Below are positions 17,959 to 26,413 of a stretch of 64,000 bases of DNA, one piece after another; position 1 is the stretch's first letter; the number at the start of each line of letters is the position of its first letter. Made by a program: the position numbers and the translations under genes. Source of the DNA: Streptomyces phaeolivaceus. Lineage in GTDB: Bacteria > Actinomycetota > Actinomycetes > Streptomycetales > Streptomycetaceae. A model generated the notes under the pieces. That model did not search any database and had not been told where the DNA came from. It saw nothing but the letters and a program-made list of their open reading frames with translations. Where the stretch lies: NCBI RefSeq assembly GCF_009184865.1, contig NZ_CP045096.1, positions 9,672,001 through 9,736,000 of the forward strand. The letters run 5' to 3'.

Positions 17959-20339
17959 CAGGCGGTCAGCGGCGCCGGGCCGCCGTACACGAACGCTCCG
18001 CCCTCGACACGCCAGAGGTGGCCGCCGGTGCCGTCGATGACCGGCAGACCGTTCTTCTGGAACCCGTACGTCCTGGTGACGCCCTGGTACTTGGCGGCCA
18101 GCAGCGCGGCGAGCAGTTCCTCACGGGTGCGGATCTTGGCCGAGAGGCCGGCCAGCGTGGTGAGCACCATCGAGGTCACGTCGTAGGTCTCCGCCGCGTA
18201 CCGGGGCGGTGCCTTCTTCCACCGCTTCCGGTAGGCGGCCACGAACGCCTTCGCCTCGGGGAGGTCCGCCGGGTCGACGACCGGTGCGACGATCGTCCAC
18301 CCGTCGGCGGCCTCCTTCGCCGCCGTGAGGAAGCGCGGGTCGAGGAGAGCGGGCCCGCCGGCGCGGGCACCGGAGAAGCCGCGCTCGCGCAGCGCCCCGG
18401 CGAACGACCCGGCCCGGTCGGGCAGTCCGGCGAAGGCGAACGAGTCGATGTCGGCGGCCAGCAGGTCGTCCACGGTGTCCCCGAAGCCGGAACGCATGGC
18501 GCTGACCACGCGGGGGAGGTACGGCTGCCCGGCCGTGTTCAGCTGTTTGCTCAGGGTGCTGCTGATCTCCCAGCCGTAGTTGTCGGCCGCGCGGTCCACG
18601 ACCACACCGACCCTGCGCGGGCGGGCGCCGCGCAGCACCGCGTCCAGATAGACGGATATCACCGAGTTGGGCAGCCGGGTGCTCAGGAACGAGCGGAAGC
18701 CCTGCACGGAGAGACCGATGGCGCCGGGGGACACCCCGAGCACGGGGACGAGCGCGGCATCGTACTCCGCCAGCGCCGACTGGGCGGTCGCGTCCGTGGT
18801 CGGACCGATCACGGCGAGTACGGCCGGGTCGTCGGCCAGCCGCTTCGCCAGCCGGGCGGCCTCGGCCGGGTCGCCGCCGTCGTCCACGGTCCGTACGTCC
18901 ACCTGGAAGGGGGCGTCGTCTCGGGCGTTGAACTCCGCCACGGCCAGCCGCAGTCCGTGTTCCTGGGCCCGGCCGGTGTCGCGCTGTTCGCCGCTGAGAT
19001 CGCCGTGCAGCGCGACGGTGTGGGCCGGGCCCCGGGAAGCGGCGGCCTGCTTCTTGTCGCCCGAGCCGCCCTCCCGGCCCAGCGCCCACCAGGACGCGGC
19101 ACCGCCTGCGGCGAGGAGCGCGCCCGCGCCGACGAGCAGGATGCGACGCCTGGCGGGGGCGTCGGGGGTGCCGCCGGCCGCCGTGGGCACGGTGTCGTCG
19201 CCGGAGGGGGAACCGTGCGGGCCGGGCCCGTGCGCCGAGTCACCGCCCGGGGTGGTGACGGGGGTGGTGACGGGGGTGGTGACGGGGGTGGTCACCGGGG
19301 TGCCGTCCGTGGGTGAGGCGTCGGCCGGGACGTCGATCGAGGCGCCGGCCGAGATCTCGGTGCCTTCGATCTCCGGCAGCGCGAGCGCCTCGGTCGACCG
19401 CCGCGCGATCAGCCGGACGACCTCTTCGGGCAGCCAGGACGGGGGAGCGTCGGCGAACGCCTCGGCAGCGTCCGCGCCGGGCTCGGCGTCCGCGCCGTCC
19501 GCCGCCGCTTCGACAGCCGGAACCGCCGCTTCCCCGGGCAGCAACTCCCGTATCAGGTCGTCCACCCCGGGGCGGCGGTCCGGGTCCTTCTCCAGGCAGT
19601 GGGACAGCAGTTCGGCCAGCGCGGCAGGGGCGCCGTCGAGGTCGGCCGGGTCGTGTACGGCCCGGTAGAGGAGTGCGTCGAGCGCCCCCGTGCCGAACGG
19701 CGGGCGGCCCGTTGCCGCGTACGCCAGGACGCAGCCCAGGGAGAACACGTCGCCGGCCGCGCCGACGGTCCGGTCGCCCCGTCCGTCGGCCTGTTCCGGC
19801 GCGAGAAAGCCGGGCGTGCCGACCACGAACCCCGTCGCGGTGAGCGCGGTGTCCTCGGGTGCCCTGGCGATACCGAAGTCGATGAGCCGTGGCCCGTCGG
19901 CGGCGAGCAGGACGTTGCCCGGCTTGAGGTCCCGGTGGACCAGCCCGGCCCGGTGCACCTCGGCCAGCGCCTGCGCCAGCCGGCCGCCGAGGATCCGCAG
20001 CCCGTGCTCGGTGAGCGGCCCGTGCACGGCCACCGCCCAGGCCAGCGACGGACCCGGTACGTACGCCGTCGCCAGCCAGGGCGCCGCCGCGCCGGGGTCG
20101 GCGGCCACCACCGGCACCGCCCAGGGGCTGCGGACACGCCGGGCGGCCTCGACCTCACGCCGGAACCGCTCCCGGAAATCCGCGTCCTCGGCGTACTCCG
20201 CCGCCAGCACCTTCAACGCCACCAGCGAACCGGCCGGCGTCCGCGCGAGATACACCACCCCCATCCCGCCGGCGCCGAGCCGGCCGAGCAGACGGTGGTC
20301 GGCGATCCGCGCCGGATCGGAGGAACGCAGCCGCTCCAT
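17958..20339 (-). CDS. membrane Ser/Thr kinase with extracellular ABC binding-protein-like sensor (2)
   Basis: The product has 793 residues with the same architecture as the gene after it. The kinase has '[12 protein letters not shown]', Lys43, 'HRDLKPGN', DFG and 'APEQ'. A long linker contains four PVTT repeats. A membrane helix near 410-435 is preceded by RRRILLV, again like a twin-arginine anchor. The sensor has 'VALHGDLSGEQRDTGRAQEHGLRLAV', 'VIGPTTDATAQSALAEY' and 'YAAETYDVTSMVLTTLAGL'. The start overlaps the lipoprotein stop by one base. Order lipoprotein-kinase-kinase implies co-transcription. The sensors are clearly paralogous but diverged, so they may bind different ligands. Confidence 0.9.
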   Translation of the reverse strand: MERLRSSDPARIADHRLLGRLGAGGMGVVYLARTPAGSLVALKVLAAEYAEDADFRERFRREVEAARRVRSPWAVPVVAADPGAAAPWLATAYVPGPSLAWAVAVHGPLTEHGLRILGGRLAQALAEVHRAGLVHRDLKPGNVLLAADGPRLIDFGIARAPEDTALTATGFVVGTPGFLAPEQADGRGDRTVGAAGDVFSLGCVLAYAATGRPPFGTGALDALLYRAVHDPADLDGAPAALAELLSHCLEKDPDRRPGVDDLIRELLPGEAAVPAVEAAADGADAEPGADAAEAFADAPPSWLPEEVVRLIARRSTEALALPEIEGTEISAGASIDVPADASPTDGTPVTTPVTTPVTTPVTTPGGDSAHGPGPHGSPSGDDTVPTAAGGTPDAPARRRILLVGAGALLAAGGAASWWALGREGGSGDKKQAAASRGPAHTVALHGDLSGEQRDTGRAQEHGLRLAVAEFNARDDAPFQVDVRTVDDGGDPAEAARLAKRLADDPAVLAVIGPTTDATAQSALAEYDAALVPVLGVSPGAIGLSVQGFRSFLSTRLPNSVISVYLDAVLRGARPRRVGVVVDRAADNYGWEISSTLSKQLNTAGQPYLPRVVSAMRSGFGDTVDDLLAADIDSFAFAGLPDRAGSFAGALRERGFSGARAGGPALLDPRFLTAAKEAADGWTIVAPVVDPADLPEAKAFVAAYRKRWKKAPPRYAAETYDVTSMVLTTLAGLSAKIRTREELLAALLAAKYQGVTRTYGFQKNGLPVIDGTGGHLWRVEGGAFVYGGPAPLTA
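19251..19298. repeat. four 12-bp tandem repeats inside kinase 2
   Basis: Four copies of GGTGGTGACGGG (the last with three changes) encode the TPVTTPVTTPVTTPVTT stretch of the linker between kinase and membrane helix. Copy number change would only alter linker length. Confidence 0.8.
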
Positions 20340-21211
20340 CAGCCCTCGCCCCCGCCCAGCTCGTAACCCGCCCGGTCGAGCATGGTCGTGGTGCCCCGCG
20401 TCACGTACTGCTCCAGTTCGGCGACGGTGTAGCCCTCGGCGCCCTTGATCGACACCGTCATGGTCACCTGGCCGAGCCGGGTGACCATCCACCGGTACAT
20501 GGCCTTGCCGCTTCCGGTGAGATAGACGCCCGTCTCCAGGATCGAGTCGTCGGCGTAGTTGTTGCCACGCATACCGCGAGGCGTGCCCACGGACATCAGT
20601 TCCGCGATCCGTTCGTCGGTGCGCACCTGCTGCTCCGGGCAGCGCAGCGCCTCCTCCAGCGTCTCGGACAGATGGTCGTCCGCGCCGGGCACCGTCGTGT
20701 GCACCGTCACCGTCGCCGTCACCTTGATCGTGCCGCGATCCCCGGTGTCCGGCAGTTCGCTGTAGAGGGAGAGCGAGGCGAGTACGTCGTCGGGCAGCGC
20801 CCGGCGCTGCCACCGGCACTCCTCGTCCAGTACGGCCCTGGTGCCCTCGGCGCTACGGGCCAGCGGCTGCGCCCGGAAGCCCGTGCCCCAGTCCCCGGGT
20901 CGCATCACGACCGCCTCCGCGAGCGCGACGCCCTGCCGTCCCGACCTCGGTACCCGGTCCGGGGCCGCCTCGAAGGGGGTCACGGACGGTGTCGCCGACG
21001 GCTCCCCGCCCTCCGCCGACACCTGCCCGGAGGCCGAAGCGGAAGCCGCCGGGGACCCCGAGGCCCGGGTGCCGGGCCCGTCCGCCCGCTCCGCCGAGCC
21101 CGCGCTGCACCCGCCGAGCAGTACCGCCGCCGCGGCCCCCGACACGGCGGCCCTCAGCCGCCAACCACCTCTTCGTCCAGCCGTTTCGCCGTCCAACGCC
21201 GCCCCCTCCAC
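20339..21211 (-). CDS. lipoprotein paired with the sensor kinases
   Basis: The product is 290 residues from a GTG. After a basic start (RRGGWRLR) comes a signal peptide with lipobox LLGG-C near residue 35, then a Ser/Ala/Gly-rich tether. The mature part reads 'DRVPRSGRQGVALAEAVVMRPGDWGTGFRAQ', 'DEECRWQRRALPDDVLASLS' and 'TVTVHTTVPGADDHLSETLEEALRCPEQQV'. The lipoprotein at 25517-26413 shares this layout, including WRR-ALPD and RCPEQ, and also precedes a kinase. This repeated pairing suggests it is a partner of the kinase sensor. A TTG at 21196, with GGAGGGG upstream, is an equally good start. No known family recognised. Confidence 0.78.
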   Translation of the reverse strand: MEGAALDGETAGRRGGWRLRAAVSGAAAAVLLGGCSAGSAERADGPGTRASGSPAASASASGQVSAEGGEPSATPSVTPFEAAPDRVPRSGRQGVALAEAVVMRPGDWGTGFRAQPLARSAEGTRAVLDEECRWQRRALPDDVLASLSLYSELPDTGDRGTIKVTATVTVHTTVPGADDHLSETLEEALRCPEQQVRTDERIAELMSVGTPRGMRGNNYADDSILETGVYLTGSGKAMYRWMVTRLGQVTMTVSIKGAEGYTVAELEQYVTRGTTTMLDRAGYELGGGEG

Positions 21212-21515
21212 CGCCGAACCCCGTGTGTGCCCGGTGATCGTACAGAGGTACGCAATCCCGGCGGGAGCGGTTCCCGGGAGTCACTTCGCACATGCCCGGA
21301 CCAGGAAACCCTCACCCACCTCGACGGCGACCGCACCCGCCCGGCCACCCTCTTCGCCCAGGCAGCCCGCCTCGCCGCGATCTTCGACCGCGTACCCCGC
21401 CTCAAGAGGCGGGCGCGCAGGGTGAGACGAGAGGAGACGGCCGACGGCCGACGGCCGACGAACCATGACTGACGGGTGCGGTCCGCGACGGCTCGCCGCC
21501 GACCGCCCGGCTGTC
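21212..21515. other. gene-free stretch between lipoprotein and MFS genes
   Basis: No convincing gene is seen. It holds a short hairpin (CCCGCCTC-AA-GAGGCGGG, 21396-21413) that could terminate the MFS message coming from the right, and three tandem ACGGCCG units near 21437. A plus-strand frame here (DGDRTRPATLFAQAARLAAIF) looks protein-like but has no start or neighbours and may be a worn remnant. Confidence 0.4.
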
Positions 21516-22892
21516 CTACCGCGCGTCCCCCGTCGCCAACTGCCCCTTCACCGAAGCGGGTTCACCGGAGCCGGAGCCGGAAGCCGAGCCCGATCCCGAA
21601 CCGAGGTCGGACCCCCCGCCGGTCCGCCGGATCAGTGCCACCCCGGCCACCGCGAGCAGTGAGGCTGCCGACAGGGTGTACAGGCCCCCGTTGGTCGTGC
21701 CGGTCGTGTCCTTGAGGTAGCCGAAGAGGGTGGGGGAGACGAAACCGCCCAGGTTTCCGATAGAGTTGACGACGGCCAGCCCCGGCGCGGCGATCTTCAG
21801 GTCGAGCCCGGACTGGGCCATCGGCCAGAACAGGGTGGCCGCGCACTTCCCGCCGACCGCGGCCAGCGTGATGGCCGCGAGGCCGAACCAGGGGGAGCCC
21901 AGCGTGGCCAGGAAGGTGCCCGTCGCGGAGAGGACCAGCGCGATCGCCAGGAACGGACGGCGGTCGGGGGCACGGTCGGTGAAGTGGCTCATCGAGTACA
22001 TCGCGATCACCGCGCAGATCCACGGGATCGCCGAGAGCAGACCGACCTGGAACGGCGACAGTCCGCCGATCTCCTCGACCAGACTCGGCAACCAGAAGGT
22101 GATCGCGTACCCGGTGAGCGCCATCGCGAAGAACACCGTGGTCAGCAGCGCGACCTGAGGGTGGATCAGCAGCTTCAGCCGCGACACCCGGGGCGCCCGG
22201 CTGCGCGCCTCCTCGTCCCGTGCGACCGCCGCGCTCAGCGCGTCCTTCTCCTCCGCCGTGAGCCAAGGGGCGTCCTGGATGCGGGAGACGAGGAAGAATC
22301 CGGCGACGAAGCCGACGACGATCGACAGCATGCCCTCCAGCGCGAACATCCAGCGCCAGCCCGCGAACCCGCCGACCCCGTGCAGTTCCAGCAGCGCGCC
22401 CGTGATCGGCCCGGTCACGATGTACGCGGTGGCCGAGCCGCCCAGGAAGATCGCGCTCGCCCGGCCCCTGCTGGAGTCCGGCAGCCACTGGGTGAAGTAC
22501 AGGAGGACGCCGGGGAAGAAGCCTGCCTCCGCGACACCGAGGAGGAAGCGCAGCCCGTAGAACATCCAGACGTTGTGGATGAAACACATCGCCACGATCA
22601 CCAGACCCCAGGTGATCATGATGCGGGTCAGCCAGACACGGGCGCCGAACCGCTCCAGGAGCATATTGCTGGGCACCTCGAAGAGGGCGTACCCGATGAA
22701 GAAGAGGCCCGCGCCGAGCCCGTACGCGGTGGCGCTCACCCCGACGTCGGCCCGTAGCTCGTCCTGGACGAAACCGACGTTCGTCCGGTCCATCTGGTTG
22801 ATGAGCAGCATCAGGACCAGGATCGGCAGCATACGGCGCAGGAACTTGCCGACCGCGCGGCCCTCGGCGTCGGGTATGACGACTTCTGACAT
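21516..22892 (-). CDS. MFS transporter, anion:cation symporter-like
   Basis: The product has 458 residues and 12 predicted helices. 'LVLMLLINQMDRTNVGFVQDELRADVGVSATAYGLGAGLFFIGYALFEVPSN' at the start and 'FTQWLPDSSRGRASAIF' after helix 4 are typical of the phthalate/tartrate/hexuronate-like symporters, which import organic acids. The ATG at 22892 follows AGAGGGAG. The C-terminus carries a Gly/Ser-repeat tail (SDLGSGSGSASGSGSG). A TTCACA-NN-TGTGAA palindrome lies 20 bases upstream. No metabolic genes are next to it, so the substrate is unknown. Confidence 0.85.
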   Translation of the reverse strand: MSEVVIPDAEGRAVGKFLRRMLPILVLMLLINQMDRTNVGFVQDELRADVGVSATAYGLGAGLFFIGYALFEVPSNMLLERFGARVWLTRIMITWGLVIVAMCFIHNVWMFYGLRFLLGVAEAGFFPGVLLYFTQWLPDSSRGRASAIFLGGSATAYIVTGPITGALLELHGVGGFAGWRWMFALEGMLSIVVGFVAGFFLVSRIQDAPWLTAEEKDALSAAVARDEEARSRAPRVSRLKLLIHPQVALLTTVFFAMALTGYAITFWLPSLVEEIGGLSPFQVGLLSAIPWICAVIAMYSMSHFTDRAPDRRPFLAIALVLSATGTFLATLGSPWFGLAAITLAAVGGKCAATLFWPMAQSGLDLKIAAPGLAVVNSIGNLGGFVSPTLFGYLKDTTGTTNGGLYTLSAASLLAVAGVALIRRTGGGSDLGSGSGSASGSGSGEPASVKGQLATGDAR

Positions 22893-22911
22893 CGTTGTCT
22901 CCCTCTGGTGA

Positions 22912-22925
22912 TTCACATGTGTGAA
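22912..22925. promoter_or_regulatory. candidate operator before the MFS gene
   Basis: TTCACATGTGTGAA has inverted TTCACA/TGTGAA arms around two bases. The outer TGTGAACCGC is repeated at 23006-23015 in the same spacer. Placement just upstream of the MFS start suggests regulation by an unlinked repressor. Confidence 0.5.
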
Positions 22926-23024
22926 CCGCCATCACGTACGTAGGAATGCGGGAACCTTACGGAGCGCTCGCTTCCGGGTCAATGGGTTGGAATAGCGGAC
23001 ATGTATGTGAACCGCAGAGGTGTG

Positions 23025-25247
23025 TCAGAGGGAGTGGACGAGCAGCAGGGCGATGTCGTCGCTGCGCGGCGCGGAGCGGCGGGCGTGCTGCACGAGGGCG
23101 TCGGCGACGGTGTTCATGGCGTGCGGGCCGGACGGATCGGTGCCCGCGAGGGCGCGGGCCAGAGCGTCGACCGCGGCGCCGATGTCGACACCGGGCGTCT
23201 CGACGAGCCCGTCCGTGTAGAGCGCCAGCACCGAGCCGGGTGGCAGCGGGATCTCGGTGGACGTGTACCCGGCGTCCGGGTCGATGCCGAGCAGCAGCCC
23301 CGGCGGCAGGTGGACGGGTTCGGTGCGGCCGTCGGGGTGGCGCAGCAGCGGGGGCGGATGCCCGGCGGTGGCCAGACACGCGGTGCGCGCCCTCAGATCG
23401 AGATGGACGTACAGGCAGCTGGTGAACAGGCCGGGGTCCAGATCGGTGAGCAGCCGGTTGGTGCGGGCGAGGACCTCGTCGGGGGCCGCGCCCGCGGTGG
23501 CGTGGACGGCGGTGCGGACCTGTCCCATGAGGGCGGCGGCGTTGACGTTGTGCCCCTGCACGTCACCGATGGTCGCGGCGGCGCTCGTGGGGTCGAGCCG
23601 GATGAGGTCGTAGAAGTCGCCGCCGACGTCCATGCCCCGGGTGGCCGGGAGATAGCGGGCGGCCACGTCCAGCCCGGCGACCCGGGGCAGGGTGTGGGGC
23701 AGCAGGGCGGCCTGGAGGTTGTGGGCGAGCTGGTGCTTGGTGTCGTACAGCCGGGCCCGGTCCAGGGCCTGCGCGATCAGTCCGGCGGTGGAGGTGAGGA
23801 CGGCGCGCTCCTCCGGGACGAAGGCGTGGGGCCGCTCGTAGGCCAGGACCAGGGAACCGACCGGGCGCCCCGAGGTGATCAGCGGCAGGAAGGCCCAGGC
23901 CGCCATGTCGTCCTTGAGGACGGCCGGGGGATGGGCGTGCTTGAGCTCGGCGAACGTGGCGAAGAAGGCGGGCACACCCGTGGTGAGGGCGCGTACGGCG
24001 GGGGTGTCCGAGGTGAGCGGGGCGGCGTCGAAGCGTTCCATCAGCTCGGCGGTGTAGCCGCGGTAGCCGATGATCCGCAGCCGGCCGTCCTCCGCCGTCA
24101 TCAGGGCGAGCGCGGCGGCGCCGAACGCGGGCAGCAGCTGTTCGGCGACCTGGTCGACCACATCACGCACACCGACGGCCTCGGTGAGCGTCGCGGCCAG
24201 ATGCATCAGGTGGTAGAGGGTGGTGGCCCGCCCCGGTGTAGCCGGGGAGGACGGCGGATTCGACCGGCGCGGGGTCGTCACCGGCGCGTGGGCGTGCTCC
24301 GAGTGGGTGGGCGCGATGTGCACGCTGATGCCGGAGGCGTCCGGTACGAGGCGGAACGACAGCCACCGGTCCGGCGGGCGCAAGGCGATGAAGGACACCG
24401 TCTCGCGGCTGAGCATCGCCGCCCGGTAGCTGTCCTCGGCGGTCGGGTCGTCCAGCCAGCGCAGCGCCTCCCACGGCTTGGCGCCCAGCAGTTCGGGGAT
24501 GCCCGCGCCGAGCAGCTCGGCGGCCTTCGTGCTGAGGAAGGTGATCCGGCCGTCCACGTCGAGCGAGCAGCAGCCGCCGGGGATGCGTTCGGCGAAGTCG
24601 ACGGCGGCCTGCGCCTCGGCCGGGCCGGCGGTGCGGACCCGGACCGGCGGCAGCATCACCGGCTCGGCGCCGGGCCGCACCGGACGACCGGCGTCCGCCG
24701 CCGCCCGCAGCAGCCGTCCCAGCCGGTGGCAGACGCTGGTGATCTTCTCCCGCTCCCCGGGAGCGGGCTGCGGCGGATGCGAGGCCGGCCACTGCAGGAC
24801 CAGGCCGCCCCAGACGTCCGAGCCGGTGGTGATGGGGGCGGCGGCCAGGGTGAAGCGGTACGGCACGACCAGCGACAGCCGGGGATAGTGGCGCGCCAGC
24901 TCCTCCTGGCCGCTCACCCACACCAGCCGGTGTTCCCGTACGGCGTCGGACACCGGGGAGGAGGCCTTCAGCGCCACCCGCGCCCACGGCATGGAGATCT
25001 CCCAGGGGACCCCGCCCAGCACCGCCAACCGCAGCACCGGCTCGTCCGGCGGCAGCAGATACACCGCCGTCACCGAGGTACCGCTCTCCCGGGCCACCTC
25101 GATCAGCGCGGACTCCAGCGCCCGCGGACCGACGACACCAGGATCGGGCACGCCCTCACCCGCCCCGAACCGGTCCGACGAACCGCACACCCGGCCACCG
25201 CACGTCACCCATATGCGGACCATACGCCCACGGCCCCACGGCAGCAT
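23025..25247 (-). CDS. PP2C-type (SpoIIE) phosphatase with GAF and PAS domains
   Basis: The product is about 740 residues. An N-terminal GAF-like region (about 30-180) is followed by a PAS-like segment ('IPGGCCSLDVDGRITFLSTKAAELLG'), a second GAF domain, and a C-terminal SpoIIE phosphatase: 'VAARYLPATRGMDVGGDFYDLIRLD', 'TIGDVQGHNVNAAALMGQVRT' and 'RSDDIALLLVH' carry the metal-binding Asp residues. Such proteins dephosphorylate anti-sigma-factor antagonists. The start at 25247 is preferred because GAGGGGG precedes it by ten bases; 25223 (MVRIW) is the alternative. It lies between the two lipoprotein/kinase units, so it may counter those kinases, but that is only positional. Confidence 0.88.
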   Translation of the reverse strand: MLPWGRGRMVRIWVTCGGRVCGSSDRFGAGEGVPDPGVVGPRALESALIEVARESGTSVTAVYLLPPDEPVLRLAVLGGVPWEISMPWARVALKASSPVSDAVREHRLVWVSGQEELARHYPRLSLVVPYRFTLAAAPITTGSDVWGGLVLQWPASHPPQPAPGEREKITSVCHRLGRLLRAAADAGRPVRPGAEPVMLPPVRVRTAGPAEAQAAVDFAERIPGGCCSLDVDGRITFLSTKAAELLGAGIPELLGAKPWEALRWLDDPTAEDSYRAAMLSRETVSFIALRPPDRWLSFRLVPDASGISVHIAPTHSEHAHAPVTTPRRSNPPSSPATPGRATTLYHLMHLAATLTEAVGVRDVVDQVAEQLLPAFGAAALALMTAEDGRLRIIGYRGYTAELMERFDAAPLTSDTPAVRALTTGVPAFFATFAELKHAHPPAVLKDDMAAWAFLPLITSGRPVGSLVLAYERPHAFVPEERAVLTSTAGLIAQALDRARLYDTKHQLAHNLQAALLPHTLPRVAGLDVAARYLPATRGMDVGGDFYDLIRLDPTSAAATIGDVQGHNVNAAALMGQVRTAVHATAGAAPDEVLARTNRLLTDLDPGLFTSCLYVHLDLRARTACLATAGHPPPLLRHPDGRTEPVHLPPGLLLGIDPDAGYTSTEIPLPPGSVLALYTDGLVETPGVDIGAAVDALARALAGTDPSGPHAMNTVADALVQHARRSAPRSDDIALLLVHSL

Positions 25248-25516
25248 GCCGGTGGGACCCCCTCGGCGCTCGGCGGCGTGGGGTGCCCTGAGACGTCGTG
25301 AGCCGCGCGGCACCCGGCACCGCCGGTATCCGCCACCCCTTGCGCGCACCTCGTACGGGAATCCGCGCGAGGTGGGGTCCGTGGCCACCCTCCCGACCGG
25401 CAACTACGTATTTCCATAAGGCGAGTTGGGGACTGGAGGCCCTCCCGTGCGTCACACTTCCCCTACCGGTGTCACACCGCCCAACGAAGGGCGGGTGCGC
25501 GGGGTGGGAGTGCGGC

Positions 25517-26413
25517 ATGGCCGGGTGGAGACCAGCCCTGGCCGCGGCGGCGGTGGCGCTGCTGCTGGCCGGGTGTACCAGTGGACCGGGCGACGAGAGC
25601 GACGCCAAGGGTGAGCCCGGCAGGACCCCCGCCGCGTCGCCCTCGCCCTCGACGACGCCCGTGAGCGGGCCGTACACGCTCGCCGAGGACCGGGCGCCGA
25701 AGACGCGGGCCGAGGCGGTCACCTTCGTCCGCGACCTCGACGTACGCCCCGACTCCTTCGGCAGCGGGTTCCGCGTACGCGAGCCGTTCGAGAGTGATCC
25801 GGCGCAGTGGGCCGTGCTCGGGCAGGACTGTCCGTGGCGGCGCGAGGCGCTGCCGGACACCGTCCTCGCCGGCCTCACCCGGGCCTGCGAACTGCCGGAA
25901 CAGGACGGCAAGGGACCGGTGTACGTGTCGGTCACCGTCACCGTGCACCGGGACGTCGTGTCGGCGCGCCGCGACATGGCCGGGGCACTGGAATCGGCGA
26001 TGCGCTGCCCCGAGCAGCGGCTCAACGCCACCGACCGGGTGCGCGGCCTGTACTCCCAGGTCGACGCGTACGGCGACGCGCGGTCCGCGATCAGCGAGGA
26101 CGACCTCACCGAGAGCGGGGAGTGGCTGGCCGACGGCGGGAAGGCGCGTCCCTTCGACTGGTACAAGTTCCGGGTCGGCCCGGTCACCGTCGCCGCGACC
26201 GCACGGCACGGCGCGGGCCGGAGCGAGGACGAGGACTCCGCCATCACCTCCGACATGGCCAAGGGCGTGGCCCTCGTCGCCGCCGACATCGACCGGCAGG
26301 GCAGGAGCGGGGAGACCGGCGGGACGGGTGGCACGGCAGGCACGGGAGCCACCGCGGAACCCGCGGCGGAACCCACCGGGGAACCCACCGCGACGGAGGG
26401 GGCGGGACAGTGA
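25517..26413 (+). CDS. second kinase-linked lipoprotein
   Basis: The product has 298 residues. The signal peptide ends in lipobox LLAG-C (MAGWRPALAAAAVALLLAGCTSG). The mature part parallels the lipoprotein at 20339-21211: a Pro/Ser-rich tether, 'DSFGSGFRVREPF', 'DCPWRREALPDTVLAGL', 'VYVSVTVTVHRDVVSARRDMAGALESAMRCPEQ'. The ATG at 25517 has GGGAG six bases before it. The stop overlaps the GTG of the kinase remnant (GTGA). The tail is Gly/Thr and Glu/Pro rich. It is intact although its kinase partner has lost the sensor. Confidence 0.8.
   Translation: MAGWRPALAAAAVALLLAGCTSGPGDESDAKGEPGRTPAASPSPSTTPVSGPYTLAEDRAPKTRAEAVTFVRDLDVRPDSFGSGFRVREPFESDPAQWAVLGQDCPWRREALPDTVLAGLTRACELPEQDGKGPVYVSVTVTVHRDVVSARRDMAGALESAMRCPEQRLNATDRVRGLYSQVDAYGDARSAISEDDLTESGEWLADGGKARPFDWYKFRVGPVTVAATARHGAGRSEDEDSAITSDMAKGVALVAADIDRQGRSGETGGTGGTAGTGATAEPAAEPTGEPTATEGAGQ

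Noticed and set aside
23001..25301. A 766-codon plus-strand open frame
   Set aside because: It is the complement of the SpoIIE phosphatase, which has clear motifs; the plus frame has none.
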